DNA of 64,000 nucleotides. It comes from Bacillota bacterium. GTDB taxonomy: Bacteria; Bacillota; Clostridia; Acetivibrionales; DSM-2933. The position numbers were made by a program, and so were the translations under genes. Of this stretch, positions 26,634 through 36,393 are shown piece after piece. The first letter of the stretch is position 1. Each line of letters opens with the position of its first letter. The notes below the pieces were generated by a model. It was not told the origin of the DNA and searched no databases. It saw only the letters and a list, made by a program, of their open reading frames with translations. The stretch lies in NCBI GenBank assembly GCA_023430975.1, contig JAEYYB010000178.1, positions 1 to 64,000 on the forward strand. Direction: 5' to 3'.

Positions 26634-29600
26634 TTATTCTACCACTTCGATAGTGATGAATTTTTCATCCACATCTGAATTTCTTTCCAAATTTGCCAGG
26701 TATGTCTTTATTTCTTCTCTGCTAAAGTTGTTCAAGTTCTGTAAATTGACATGAACTGCACGGTTTCGCCCTTTTTCCTTTGCTTTGTACATGGCAAAAT
26801 CGCTTATATTTATTGTTTGTTCCAAAGTAAATAGATCTGATATTTCCGGTTCAAATGGCAAATAAGTACATCCTATTGAGCAGGTTATGAATATTTTTTT
26901 GCCTTCAGGTAACTCTAGAGGGGTTTCGCTGACAAGAGTTAAAACCTTTTTTGAAAAAACAGTTAAGTATTCAATTTTTGTCTTGTTCAGAATAATTAGA
27001 AATTCTTCACCGCCCCAGCGTACTATATAATCGTCATCTCTTATAAGGCTTTTTAACACCTTGGTTATTTTAATAAGCACTTCATCCCCTGTAGCATGAC
27101 CATAAGTATCATTGACATTCTTGAAAAAATCTATATCGATTAGATATATACCTATAACATTATTTCCGACACTTAAGTCTCTTTTTTGCCTGTTATAGTA
27201 TACTGCAGCTTTTGATTTGACAAAGCTCTCAGATAAGCCTGTGATATACTCATACACGTATCTTCTGTTATGCAATCTTGTTAGAGGATCATGCAATGCC
27301 AATTCTTTTAATTCATTATTTGCCAGCTCCAATTGTTCGGTTCTCTGTCTCACTTTCTCTTCCAGGTTCTCATAAAGCTGAGCATTTTCTATAGAAATAG
27401 ATATTTGAGAGGAAATTATTTTTAATGTTTCCAGTCTTTCAATTGTAAATACATTTTCAAGCAGGTTGTTTTCCAAATAAATTATGCCTTTAAGATCATT
27501 CTGATATATTATTGGCATACACATGACAGATTTTGTTTTATTGGCTATAACATATTTATTATTTCGGAAATTTGGGTTTTTGGAGGCATCATCTATCACA
27601 ATGTTTTCCCTGGTTCTAACTACATACTGGACTATCTCGGGGCAAAAATCCGTGCTGTCGTTAAAAGGTATGGACTTCATAACCTGAATTTCATCATCAT
27701 CCCTGCTTTTTAGTGCCTCTACAAACAGATCGTTTTTTGTCTCCCGTTTTAATATTAGACACCCGGATTGTGCACCTGCATTCTCAAAAATAGTATGCAT
27801 GAGTACTTTTAGCAGCTTGTCAATCTTTATTTCGCTTGAGATAGCATGTGTAGCTTTTAGTATAGACCCAAGGTCAAGAGACAGTGCCTCGGTAAATTTG
27901 GTATTAATGTGCTTCTTATTCGGGCCGGCAAACTTGAAATTAAGCTTGCTAAAGTCTGTAAAGAAGTGGGCATACTTCTTTTCCAGTATTCTTATTTTTG
28001 AAAATGCACCCCATTTTGTATAAAAATAATACGCCTCTTTTATATACGCTTTTCCAATAAATTTATCATCCCTGCTGATCCAGAATTCGCCTATCAATTC
28101 GTTTATAAGTGCTTTCATGTTAATAAAATCGTCAGGAGCAATAGAGCTTAGTGACTTATTATATAAAATTACTATTGATTCCAGGGGTTCGTTTTGAATC
28201 CTTGCCAATTCTGCACAAACTAAATGATATTTATGCTCAAAATTAGATGGGCAGTTATCTGACCAAACTTTTAGCATTTCCAGGTTTTTTGCAATGGTAT
28301 CAATTAACATTTGTTTTTCGTTTTCTGCTGCCTTTTCGTACTTTTTTATAAGCATCAAAGATTGGAACATAATATGATCAGGCATTGAAAATTGACCTAA
28401 TCCGGCGTTCAGATAAGGCTGGGTAAATGTATTCCATCTATCTGCAGCTTCAATATTTCCCAATATATAATTTGAAATTAAACTACACTGTCCGAATATA
28501 CACAGAATCCAGATATTTTGAGACTGTATCGCTTCCTGAAGTAAAGAGTTCTCATATTCATAATTGTATGTAGACTGTAGTTGCTTTATAAAATTAAGAA
28601 AAATTCTTATTGCGGGTTCCAATAATGAAATATTTACGTCTTTAAAAAACTTCAATAAACTCTCTCCTTCAGTTCTGCAATCATTCAGGTTTCTTCCGGA
28701 GTAAAGTGTACTTCTAAACTTATGAGTACGGGAATAAACAGCATGCTCAAAATCACCTGTTTCCAATGCACTCTTTAGGCACATATCAAAATAATTCAGA
28801 CTTTCTGAATAATGAACTTTCCAATGTGAAATAAACGCTGCAAAAATGAAATAACACCCTGTTTTATAGAGCTTTGCATCAAGTTTTTCTAATAGTGAGA
28901 AGCTGGTCTGACCGAAGCGGTAAGCTATGTCGTAGTTGTTTAGTAATGGGCCATATATAATTCCGCATTCAGCAATATTTTTACATGACACTTCTGTAAT
29001 TCCATAAGATAGTGACATATCAAACATAATAATTTGTATTAAAAAGCTTAGTGGAGGATAATATTGGAATGTAGCTGGTTGTACCTGGAAAAAAAGCTGC
29101 ATTACCATTTTCTTGCTTTCATCAGTCATTATTGGGAGAGTAACAAAACTTTCTACAGAATACTTATCCAAATATATCTGCATTTTTGTAATACCCTCGC
29201 TAAGCATGCGGTCAATTTCATTAATATCTTCGGGTAAATGAACCCCTAGTAATTTTAGGCCTTTTCTAACCTCATCAATTACTAAAGCTTTTTTTTCTCC
29301 TTTATTATAAAGTATCTTTGCTTTTAGTGAGATAGCACGGGCTTTTTGTATTTTTATTGAAGCAGATCTAAGCAAATGATTACAGCACTCAAAAGCTTCT
29401 TCTAATTTTCCTGCTAAATAATTTGACTCAGTTAACTCATAAGAAAACTCAAATAACTTTTCAGGATATTCCTTCCATTCAACTTTCGTCAGCAGACTTT
29501 TTCCAATCTTGTAGTGATTTATTGCTATATCATAAGCACTTTTACTCTTTGCTTGCCTTCCGGCTTTAAAATTCATTTCCATAAGATTAAAACGGTCATT

Positions 29601-31826
29601 TTTTTCTATTAGGAGATCTTTTGCAATGTTTAAATGATTTATTACTTCAAATATACTGCTGTCAATGCTATTTTCAGCGGTATATGAGTCAAATAAAATT
29701 CTTCCTATCTCTTGGTGTATTTTAAGTTTTTCCTGATCGGTAAACAGCGAATAAGCAGCTTGCTGAATTTTTTCATGACTAAAATGGAATCTTATATCCA
29801 TGTTTGATTTAAGCAATTCTTCTTTTGGCATGTAAAGCAATCGATAATCATTATTCAAAGGAATAATCAGGTCTTTATCAATTATTGTCCAGAGTGCATC
29901 AGAAATATTTTCAATTTCACTGCAAATAAGATAAAGGGTCCTTAGATCAAAAGAATCACCAATACAGGATGCTTTTTTGAGAATTTTCAATGAATCTGCA
30001 GGAAGTATACTTAGTGATTGTATTAATAACTCTACAACGTTATCACTTATATGAACTTCATTTAATTCTTCCAGACTCCAATTCCAAGTATGTTTATCAT
30101 AATCAAACTTAAAGGCTTCTTTTTGATAAAGGGAATATAAAAATTGTTTGGTAAAAAAAGCATTTCCTTTAGTTTTTCTGTAAATATAGTTTGTCAGCAT
30201 ATATGTATCGGAGTAGTGGCGTTTTAATGTATCTGCAACCATTTGGTTTACTATATGTTCCGGGAGCGGTTCTAAAATTATCTTATTAAGAAAACCATCA
30301 CGACCAAAAGTATCTTTCAATTCATCCACCATTTCCATGAGAGGATGTTCTTCAGTAATTTCATTATCCCTATAAGAACCGATAATTAATAAACTACCGG
30401 CTTCAATTGTTGTAATGATATACTTTAAAAAATCTGTTATAGAAGAATCACACCATTGAAGGTCGTCTAAGAATAATATAAGAGGATGTCCTTTTATTGC
30501 AAAGACTCTTATGAAGTCACGAAATACCATTATAAATCTGTTATTTTCCTCAGATGGACTAAGTTTAGGCACGTCAGGCTGCTGTCCAATAATCTGTCCC
30601 AGTTCCGGAATAAGATCTGTAATAATTTTAGCATTAGAGCCTAAAGCTTCAATAAAGATATCTTTCCATTTTTCAATATTTTTATATTCAATAATTACAC
30701 TCTTCACTAATTCCCTGAAGGCGAGGATTATTGCACTATATGGATTGCCTTTCTGCATTTTATTAAATTTACCTGATATAAAGTAACTGTTTTTATTTAC
30801 AATCAATTTATAGAATTCTTTTATAATGGTAGTTTTTCCAATACCGGAATAGCCGGCTACCAATAACAACTTTAGTTCACTAGACTCTAGTGACTCAAAG
30901 GCCTTAACCAGGTTTTCAACTTCTTTTTCTCTACCATACAGCTTTTCAGGCACCTGAAACTTATCTGAAAAATCTTTCTGTGCTGTTTCAAAATTAATTA
31001 GCTTTTGCCTTGATTCCAGATTTTCAAGACAATAAATCAAATCATATTTAAGGCCCGGAATACTTTGATATCTATCCTCAGCATTCTTAGCCATTAATTT
31101 CATAATAATGTCCGATATAGCGGTTGGAATCTCATTATTTACTACCTTTGGTTCTTTTGGTATCTTAGCTATATGGCTATAGGCAATTTCCAGGCCATCT
31201 CCCGAAAATGGCAATTGACCGGTAAAAATTTCATAAAGGGTAACACCAAGAGAATAGTAATCAGATCTATAATCGATAGTCCTATTTACTTTCCCAGTTT
31301 GCTCTGGAGAAATATAAGGCAGCGTTCCTTCCAAAGTAAATAGATTTTGGGGTTTTTCGGATTTAAAATCTGTTGATATTCCAAAATCTATAATCTTTAT
31401 TTGTTTTGTGTCCATGTTCAAAAGAATGTTGAAGGGATTAATATCCTTATGTATTACTTTTTGTTTATGGATCTGCATAATAGCATCGGCAATATCAATG
31501 GAAATTGACAATTTATCTTCTAATGTAAAAATATTTGTTTTTAAAATTTCAGCCAGAGAGTTACCATCAAAATCTTCCATAACTATGGCCAGGCTATTAT
31601 CGAAGTTATCAAGGCTATACATCTTAATTATTTTATCGCCTGTTAATTTTCTAGTTAGCTCATATTCCCTACGAAAGTTTTCCAACCTGTCCGCCGCGGG
31701 ATATTCGTTGTTTAAAACTTTAATAATAACTTTTCTATTATCGGAAACATGCTTAGCTCTTAAGACTGTTGTATCAAGACTTTTAAAAATCTGCTCGCTG
31801 ATTTCATAGCCGGATAAATTGATCAT
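26634..31826 (-). CDS. Ser/Thr kinase - ATPase - helical solenoid - GAF - GGDEF signalling protein
   Basis: A 1730-residue cytosolic protein. A Hanks-type kinase domain comes first (about 6-270: Lys 36 in VIIKVL, HKDINPFN at 126-133, DFG at 147-149, SPEQ at 173). An AAA ATPase follows, with Walker A GYSGIGKTT (325-333) and an LFLDDLQWCD Walker B at about 452. A helical TPR-like solenoid (about 600-1270), a GAF domain (about 1290-1440), a coiled coil and a GGDEF domain complete it. The active site GGEEF lies at about 1605-1609, and RDDD five residues before it is an intact inhibitory I-site, so it should make cyclic di-GMP with product inhibition. Kinase-ATPase-GAF proteins are known; the added diguanylate cyclase makes it a dual signalling enzyme. 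No membrane segment is seen. Confidence 0.92.
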   Translation of the reverse strand: MINLSGYEISEQIFKSLDTTVLRAKHVSDNRKVIIKVLNNEYPAADRLENFRREYELTRKLTGDKIIKMYSLDNFDNSLAIVMEDFDGNSLAEILKTNIFTLEDKLSISIDIADAIMQIHKQKVIHKDINPFNILLNMDTKQIKIIDFGISTDFKSEKPQNLFTLEGTLPYISPEQTGKVNRTIDYRSDYYSLGVTLYEIFTGQLPFSGDGLEIAYSHIAKIPKEPKVVNNEIPTAISDIIMKLMAKNAEDRYQSIPGLKYDLIYCLENLESRQKLINFETAQKDFSDKFQVPEKLYGREKEVENLVKAFESLESSELKLLLVAGYSGIGKTTIIKEFYKLIVNKNSYFISGKFNKMQKGNPYSAIILAFRELVKSVIIEYKNIEKWKDIFIEALGSNAKIITDLIPELGQIIGQQPDVPKLSPSEENNRFIMVFRDFIRVFAIKGHPLILFLDDLQWCDSSITDFLKYIITTIEAGSLLIIGSYRDNEITEEHPLMEMVDELKDTFGRDGFLNKIILEPLPEHIVNQMVADTLKRHYSDTYMLTNYIYRKTKGNAFFTKQFLYSLYQKEAFKFDYDKHTWNWSLEELNEVHISDNVVELLIQSLSILPADSLKILKKASCIGDSFDLRTLYLICSEIENISDALWTIIDKDLIIPLNNDYRLLYMPKEELLKSNMDIRFHFSHEKIQQAAYSLFTDQEKLKIHQEIGRILFDSYTAENSIDSSIFEVINHLNIAKDLLIEKNDRFNLMEMNFKAGRQAKSKSAYDIAINHYKIGKSLLTKVEWKEYPEKLFEFSYELTESNYLAGKLEEAFECCNHLLRSASIKIQKARAISLKAKILYNKGEKKALVIDEVRKGLKLLGVHLPEDINEIDRMLSEGITKMQIYLDKYSVESFVTLPIMTDESKKMVMQLFFQVQPATFQYYPPLSFLIQIIMFDMSLSYGITEVSCKNIAECGIIYGPLLNNYDIAYRFGQTSFSLLEKLDAKLYKTGCYFIFAAFISHWKVHYSESLNYFDMCLKSALETGDFEHAVYSRTHKFRSTLYSGRNLNDCRTEGESLLKFFKDVNISLLEPAIRIFLNFIKQLQSTYNYEYENSLLQEAIQSQNIWILCIFGQCSLISNYILGNIEAADRWNTFTQPYLNAGLGQFSMPDHIMFQSLMLIKKYEKAAENEKQMLIDTIAKNLEMLKVWSDNCPSNFEHKYHLVCAELARIQNEPLESIVILYNKSLSSIAPDDFINMKALINELIGEFWISRDDKFIGKAYIKEAYYFYTKWGAFSKIRILEKKYAHFFTDFSKLNFKFAGPNKKHINTKFTEALSLDLGSILKATHAISSEIKIDKLLKVLMHTIFENAGAQSGCLILKRETKNDLFVEALKSRDDDEIQVMKSIPFNDSTDFCPEIVQYVVRTRENIVIDDASKNPNFRNNKYVIANKTKSVMCMPIIYQNDLKGIIYLENNLLENVFTIERLETLKIISSQISISIENAQLYENLEEKVRQRTEQLELANNELKELALHDPLTRLHNRRYVYEYITGLSESFVKSKAAVYYNRQKRDLSVGNNVIGIYLIDIDFFKNVNDTYGHATGDEVLIKITKVLKSLIRDDDYIVRWGGEEFLIILNKTKIEYLTVFSKKVLTLVSETPLELPEGKKIFITCSIGCTYLPFEPEISDLFTLEQTINISDFAMYKAKEKGRNRAVHVNLQNLNNFSREEIKTYLANLERNSDVDEKFITIEVVE

Positions 31827-31900
31827 AATATATAGCCTCCGCTTTAGATCAAATATGTATGTAAGAGTGGTTTTATATTTTTATATAGAGTTTTATATAT

Positions 31901-31998
31901 ATGAAAAATGTTAATGATCTTACACTTGTCAGAGCAAATAACGAACGGTTTTTACGGAATTTGCGATAGACAAATGTAAATGATTATTCACTTTTCAT
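31901..31998. repeat. Hairpin repeat, copy E (98-bp subtype)
   Basis: ATGAAAAATG to CACTTTTCAT with loop AACGAACGGTTTTTACGG; closely matches copies F and G. It lies upstream of the giant kinase gene, within the 260-bp gap to the SGNH hydrolase. Confidence 0.9.
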
Positions 31999-32086
31999 AT
32001 AGGATAAATTTCGGCTAATTATGTAACTTTGATAACAGTCAAAATGCTTAGAGATAATGGGAAATGCAAAAAGAGTCAATTTGGAA

Positions 32087-33046
32087 TTATTTATTTTTTA
32101 TAGCATCTACCCATTTATAATATGAACTTAATTTTATGTGAATTCCATCTGTAGTATGATTAGCATCTAACATACCATTCTTGTCTTTATATAAGCTGCC
32201 TATATCCAAAAACTTTAGATTTAAATCTTTTGCTAAGGATTGCAGTTCTTTATTGAGTGATGAAATTTTGTTATTTGCAGTATGTGGATCGAGGTTAGTT
32301 ACTTTAATACCAAAAGGAGGAATGGACTCAATAATAATTTCAGTTTTAGGTGAGGCCATCATGACTATATTTATTATATGTCCGTAGTTTGCCAGAGTGA
32401 TATCTTGAGAAAACCCTCTCCATACGTCATTGGTTCCCAGCATTATATATAGTGTTTCAGGCTTTGCCATAATCACCTTATCAAGGCGACCAATTGCTCC
32501 AAATGTTGTATCACCGCTTTTACCCTTATTGATAGCTTCAGGGAAATACTTGTTTAAGTCGAAGTTCTCCGTTAAGGAATCCCCGAAGAAAATTGTTGGA
32601 TTTTTGCCTCCTGTTGTTAGAAAAATGGTTTCTGATTGTGAGTCCCAAGCAACTTCAGCACCCAATCTTTCAGCTAAATATCTTACTGGAGCCATTAGTG
32701 CATCTTTTGATTTCATTATGGAAACAGGCAGAATTTCTGTTTTCCCTGAAATCTTCACTTCTTTACTGCCGGAAGTAAATTCAAGAACGGTATTTCCCTT
32801 TTCAATACTGATATTGTTCTGATTTTTTAATTTAACAGCAGCACCGAGAGGTTTTGCTAAATCCTCTATAGGTGCAAGAATATTATCTCCCTCAAATATC
32901 AATGGAGTTGAAATAGATAAATTATCTCCATTAACAATGATCTTAGTTTGTTCTTGAGAAGTTTCTTTTTTATAATTATTAAATAACGTTATAGTCAATA
33001 TGGAAGCTAACAATATAATGATTATTGGGTATATGTATTTTGACAT
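32087..33046 (-). CDS. Secreted SGNH/GDSL hydrolase with copper-amine-oxidase-like N domain
   Basis: A 319-residue protein from ATG 33046, chosen because GAGGGA lies 10 bases upstream; the longer frame has no site. A signal/anchor segment (about 3-25) is followed by a copper amine oxidase N-terminal-like domain (about 40-140: PLIFEGDNILAPIEDLAKPL, VRYLAERLGAEVAWDSQS). An SGNH hydrolase domain comes next: FFGDSLTENFD (catalytic Ser), GRLDKV, GTNDVW (Asn) and the closing DGIH (Asp/His). It probably de-esterifies or deacylates a wall polymer outside the cell; the substrate is unknown. It is divergent from the LtaS-like gene. Confidence 0.88.
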   Translation of the reverse strand: MSKYIYPIIIILLASILTITLFNNYKKETSQEQTKIIVNGDNLSISTPLIFEGDNILAPIEDLAKPLGAAVKLKNQNNISIEKGNTVLEFTSGSKEVKISGKTEILPVSIMKSKDALMAPVRYLAERLGAEVAWDSQSETIFLTTGGKNPTIFFGDSLTENFDLNKYFPEAINKGKSGDTTFGAIGRLDKVIMAKPETLYIMLGTNDVWRGFSQDITLANYGHIINIVMMASPKTEIIIESIPPFGIKVTNLDPHTANNKISSLNKELQSLAKDLNLKFLDIGSLYKDKNGMLDANHTTDGIHIKLSSYYKWVDAIKNK

Positions 33047-33225
33047 AAATATAAATCCCTCGCTTTTATATGCAGTATTTCCATTAAATTGAGAAATAAT
33101 GCAATCGGCCATACTGTTGATGGTGAGTAAAAACACTTTATATAGTTGAATTTTATTTTATCTATAAAAATAAGTCAATACTTTATGTTGCTTCATTAGC
33201 TTCATTGAGAAATACCTGCAATTCA

Positions 33226-33254
33226 TTGTAATACAAAGATTTTTGATCTATAAT
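33226..33254 (+). promoter_or_regulatory. Promoter of the LtaS-like gene
   Basis: TTGTAA (33226-33231), 17 bases, TATAAT (33249-33254), 56 bases before the chosen start codon. Confidence 0.65.
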
Positions 33255-33309
33255 ATTATTTGTGACATAGGGGTAATCTAGATAAAAAGTGAGTAGGGGA
33301 ATCAAACTG

Positions 33310-35160
33310 ATGAAAAAAATTTGCATTAATATAAAAAATCCGTTGGTAAGTATTCTTATATTGGTAATACTGTCTATAATGTTGTCCTGTATGGGGTTTC
33401 TTATATCATCGGTATTTTCAATTGATGTTCTGGTAAGATTTATAAAATCACCTATGATTTTTTTAATGAACACTTTACCACTTGTAATTTTGATGCTGTT
33501 TATTTATTTTCTCACGTCAAGAATATGGACTTCATATTTTATATCAGGTATTTTTTTCCTTATAATTCAATATGTGAATCGTTTTAAAATACAACTTAGA
33601 CATGAACCGTTTGTTCCGGCAGATATACTCCTTGGCAATGAATCCACTAATGTTCTTAAACTGTCAGAATTGCAATTAAATGAAGGGTTTTATATTCCCA
33701 TACTACTATTTTTGTGTATTTCCTTATGCCTTTTTTTATTTATAAAATCAAAGAAACTAAACTGGACTATAAAGTTAATTGGTGCAGTACTTTCAGTCAT
33801 AGTTTCTTTAGTAATGTACAGCACCTTATATGGTAATGTAAAATTATACAGCAGCTTTAAAGTATATGGATCAGAGTATTCACAGGTTGATGTAGTAAAA
33901 TCAAAAGGATTTATATATTCATTTCTTGTTAAGGCACATGTTTTGGATATAACGGAGCCTGAAGGATACTCTCAAAAGTATGCAGAAGGAATTCTTCAAA
34001 AGTACAAAAGCTCTGAGGTTTCTGTTAACAAACGTCCTCATGTATTTGCAATAATGAGTGAGGCGTTCTGGAATATTGATAAAGTACCCGGTATTAAATT
34101 TACCAAGGATAATAATCCTTTGACAAATTTTAATTCCATAGTCAAGGAAGCTTATTCGGGCAACATTATAACAACCGTTTTTGGCGGAGGTACTGCGGAT
34201 ACTGAGTTTTCATTTCTCACAGGACACTCTTTAGGTATTTCAAATGATATATCAAACCCATATATACTTTATATAAGGAAAAATATAATGGCATTGCCCT
34301 GGATAATGAAAAATGAAAATTACACTACAACAGCATTTCATCCTGGCCATTCATGGTTTTATAATAGATTTAATGTCTATGAGTATTTAGGGTTTAAAAG
34401 CCGGTCTTTTATTGATGATATGCCTGGAATTGATGCTAATAAAGGTGGATATGTTTCCGATATGAAAGCGGTTAATTTTATGCTCGATGATTTCAACAAG
34501 CATTTAAGCCAAAAGCCTGATTCACCGTATTTTAATTTTACTGTAACAATTCAGAATCATGGTCCATATGCAAAGACCAATGCCGGTTATCCCCAGGTAC
34601 TAAGCAAAGAATCAAATGTTGATGAAGAGTATTATTACATGGTAAATAACTACATAAACGGCCTTAAACAGTGTGATGAGGCATTGGGGCTTTTAGTCGG
34701 GAAATTTAAGGAGATGGATGAACCCATTGTTTTATTGTACTTTTCCGATCATCTCCCATTCTTGGGAGAAAATTTTGCAGGATACAATGCAATGAATTAT
34801 GAAGTGGGTACTTCCGGTAGTATGGAATCGTATATAAATACTTATAAAGTGCCATATTTTATATGGAGCAATGATGCAGCAAAAGAACTGCTGAAAGAAC
34901 AGGGAAACCCTGCACCTGTTGGGAAAGCACCAACTATTAGTTCTAATTATCTGTCAATAGAACTGATGGATTATATTGGAATGAAAGGCTCAGAATATGC
35001 TAATTACCTCAGGAATGTTAAGGATAAGCTACCTGTTATAACTAAAAGAGTTTATCAAAGGGCCAATGGCGAGGTTACGGAAAAAGTCACAGCTGAGGAA
35101 AATAAAATTATATCAGATTATCGTATTTTACAGCATTATATGATGTTTGAGAAAAAATAG
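33310..35160 (+). CDS. LtaS-like sulfatase (phosphoglycerol transferase family)
   Basis: A 616-residue protein with five N-terminal membrane segments (about 10-185) and an extracellular sulfatase domain. Motifs are MSEAFWN (first metal site), GGGTADTEFSFLTG (the conserved Thr nucleophile), FHPGHSWFYNR, TIQNHGPY and YFSDHLPFLG (metal Asp-His). These are the signature of lipoteichoic acid synthase and related polyglycerolphosphate transferases. Clostridia often carry several such genes; whether this one makes teichoic acid or modifies another polymer is unknown. The start at 33310 has AGGGGAA about 9 bases upstream. A hairpin terminator follows. Confidence 0.9.
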   Translation: MKKICINIKNPLVSILILVILSIMLSCMGFLISSVFSIDVLVRFIKSPMIFLMNTLPLVILMLFIYFLTSRIWTSYFISGIFFLIIQYVNRFKIQLRHEPFVPADILLGNESTNVLKLSELQLNEGFYIPILLFLCISLCLFLFIKSKKLNWTIKLIGAVLSVIVSLVMYSTLYGNVKLYSSFKVYGSEYSQVDVVKSKGFIYSFLVKAHVLDITEPEGYSQKYAEGILQKYKSSEVSVNKRPHVFAIMSEAFWNIDKVPGIKFTKDNNPLTNFNSIVKEAYSGNIITTVFGGGTADTEFSFLTGHSLGISNDISNPYILYIRKNIMALPWIMKNENYTTTAFHPGHSWFYNRFNVYEYLGFKSRSFIDDMPGIDANKGGYVSDMKAVNFMLDDFNKHLSQKPDSPYFNFTVTIQNHGPYAKTNAGYPQVLSKESNVDEEYYYMVNNYINGLKQCDEALGLLVGKFKEMDEPIVLLYFSDHLPFLGENFAGYNAMNYEVGTSGSMESYINTYKVPYFIWSNDAAKELLKEQGNPAPVGKAPTISSNYLSIELMDYIGMKGSEYANYLRNVKDKLPVITKRVYQRANGEVTEKVTAEENKIISDYRILQHYMMFEKK

Positions 35161-35201
35161 TACTATTAATTTTTATCAAGGCATACTTAATCAGAAACTA
35201 T

Positions 35202-35236
35202 AAAACCTTGAAGCTTTGTAATATCTCCAAGGTTTT
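35202..35236 (+). terminator. Terminator after the LtaS-like gene
   Basis: AAAACCTTG (35202-35210) pairs with CAAGGTTTT (35228-35236). Confidence 0.7.
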
Positions 35237-35243
35237 AATCAAT

Positions 35244-35341
35244 ATGAAAAGTGTTAATGATCTTACATTTGTCAGAGCAAATAACGAACGGTATTTACGG
35301 AATTTGCGATAGACAAATGTAAAAGATTATTCATTTTTCAT
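35244..35341. repeat. Hairpin repeat, copy F (98-bp subtype)
   Basis: ATGAAAAGTG to CATTTTTCAT, with inner pairs TTACATTTG/CAAATGTAA and GCAAAT/ATTTGC. It lies 20 bp past the stop of the Ehr small-subunit gene. Confidence 0.9.
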
Positions 35342-35360
35342 CTAGCTGTTATAGCAGGAA

Positions 35361-36158
35361 CTACAGGCGATCCATTGCCTTTAATATTCCATACAAAATG
35401 GCATGTGGCCTTGGTGGACAGCCCGGTATATAAATATCTACAGGCAATATACAGTCTATACCGTTTCTAGTGGCATACATGTCCTTAAATATACCACCGC
35501 TGCAGGCACAAGCACCAACAGCAACAACAAGCTTTGGATCTGGTGCAGCATTATATGTCTTTATAAGGGCAAGCTCCATATTACGTGTTGCAGTGCCTGT
35601 TACAAGGAGCATATCTGCATGGCGTGGAGATGCTACAAAGTGTACGCCAAAACGCTCAATGTCATTAAACGGGTTATTAAGTGCATTTATTTCATAATCG
35701 CAACCATTGCATGAACCAGCATCAACTTCTCGTATCTGAAGGCTTCGCCCAAATATCTTCCTGGCCTTATCATCAACCTTTTTTCCAATTATCTCAAAAG
35801 ACTCATCTGGAACATTACGGGCTTCAATTACCAAGGGACTCTTTCTTATTTCCTGTCTTGATTTGGCAGCCAGCTCAAACTCCTTTGACATTGTTATTGC
35901 TTTCTTCTGACATACATCCTCACAATTGGAGCAGAATATGCATTCATCATAATTTATACCGATACTTTTAGAATCATTATCAACTATTATAGCGGAGGAA
36001 GGGCATGACTTTACACATTCTCCGCACATGGAACACTTTTCCCAATCAATTACCGGTTTACCTGTGATGAATTTGGAATCTAAAGGTTTATAAGGGTAAT
36101 CCAACGTAAGCCTGGGATATTGTATTGTCTTTTTTATTATTTTGAACATGTCAGCCAC
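35361..36158 (-). CDS. Ehr complex small subunit (NuoB/HyfI-like) fused to a 2[4Fe-4S] domain
   Basis: A 265-residue protein. The N-terminal ferredoxin-like part has CSMCGECVKSC (about 42-52) and CIFCSNCEDVC (about 74-84). The C-terminal NuoB/hydrogenase small-subunit part keeps the proximal cluster ligands in GSCNGCDYE, GACACSGG and IPGCPPRP. It is thus a full electron-entry module, equivalent to HycF plus HycG in one chain. It is the last gene of the six-gene operon, separated from the large subunit by a 285-bp gap holding repeat G and another palindrome. Confidence 0.9.
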   Translation of the reverse strand: MADMFKIIKKTIQYPRLTLDYPYKPLDSKFITGKPVIDWEKCSMCGECVKSCPSSAIIVDNDSKSIGINYDECIFCSNCEDVCQKKAITMSKEFELAAKSRQEIRKSPLVIEARNVPDESFEIIGKKVDDKARKIFGRSLQIREVDAGSCNGCDYEINALNNPFNDIERFGVHFVASPRHADMLLVTGTATRNMELALIKTYNAAPDPKLVVAVGACACSGGIFKDMYATRNGIDCILPVDIYIPGCPPRPHAILYGILKAMDRL

Positions 36159-36179
36159 CTCATGAAAATTTAATTCTAT

Positions 36180-36277
36180 ATGAAAAGTGTTAATGATCTT
36201 ACATTTGTCAGAGCAAATAACGGACGGTTTTTACGGAATTTGCGATAGACAAATGTAAAAGATTATTCACTTTTCAT
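36180..36277. repeat. Hairpin repeat, copy G (98-bp subtype)
   Basis: CTAT then ATGAAAAGTG to CACTTTTCAT then ATAT. Differs from copy F by about four bases. Copies F and G bracket the Ehr small-subunit gene as direct repeats. Confidence 0.9.
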
Positions 36278-36308
36278 ATATAAAATCGTTAGTGTACTTT
36301 TTTAATTA

Positions 36309-36393
36309 CTATGTTACTGCCAAATAAGGAAATCTGCTTGGATATTTGTTGCAAAATCAGTGGCCCTGCAATTTCTTAATGGCAGTAACATAG
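36309..36393. repeat. Second palindromic element, about 85 bp
   Basis: CTATGTTACTGCCA (36309-36322) is repeated inverted and perfect as TGGCAGTAACATAG (36380-36393). Further inner pairing is AATAAGGAAAT against ATTTCTTA. Unrelated in sequence to the hairpin repeat family. Confidence 0.8.
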
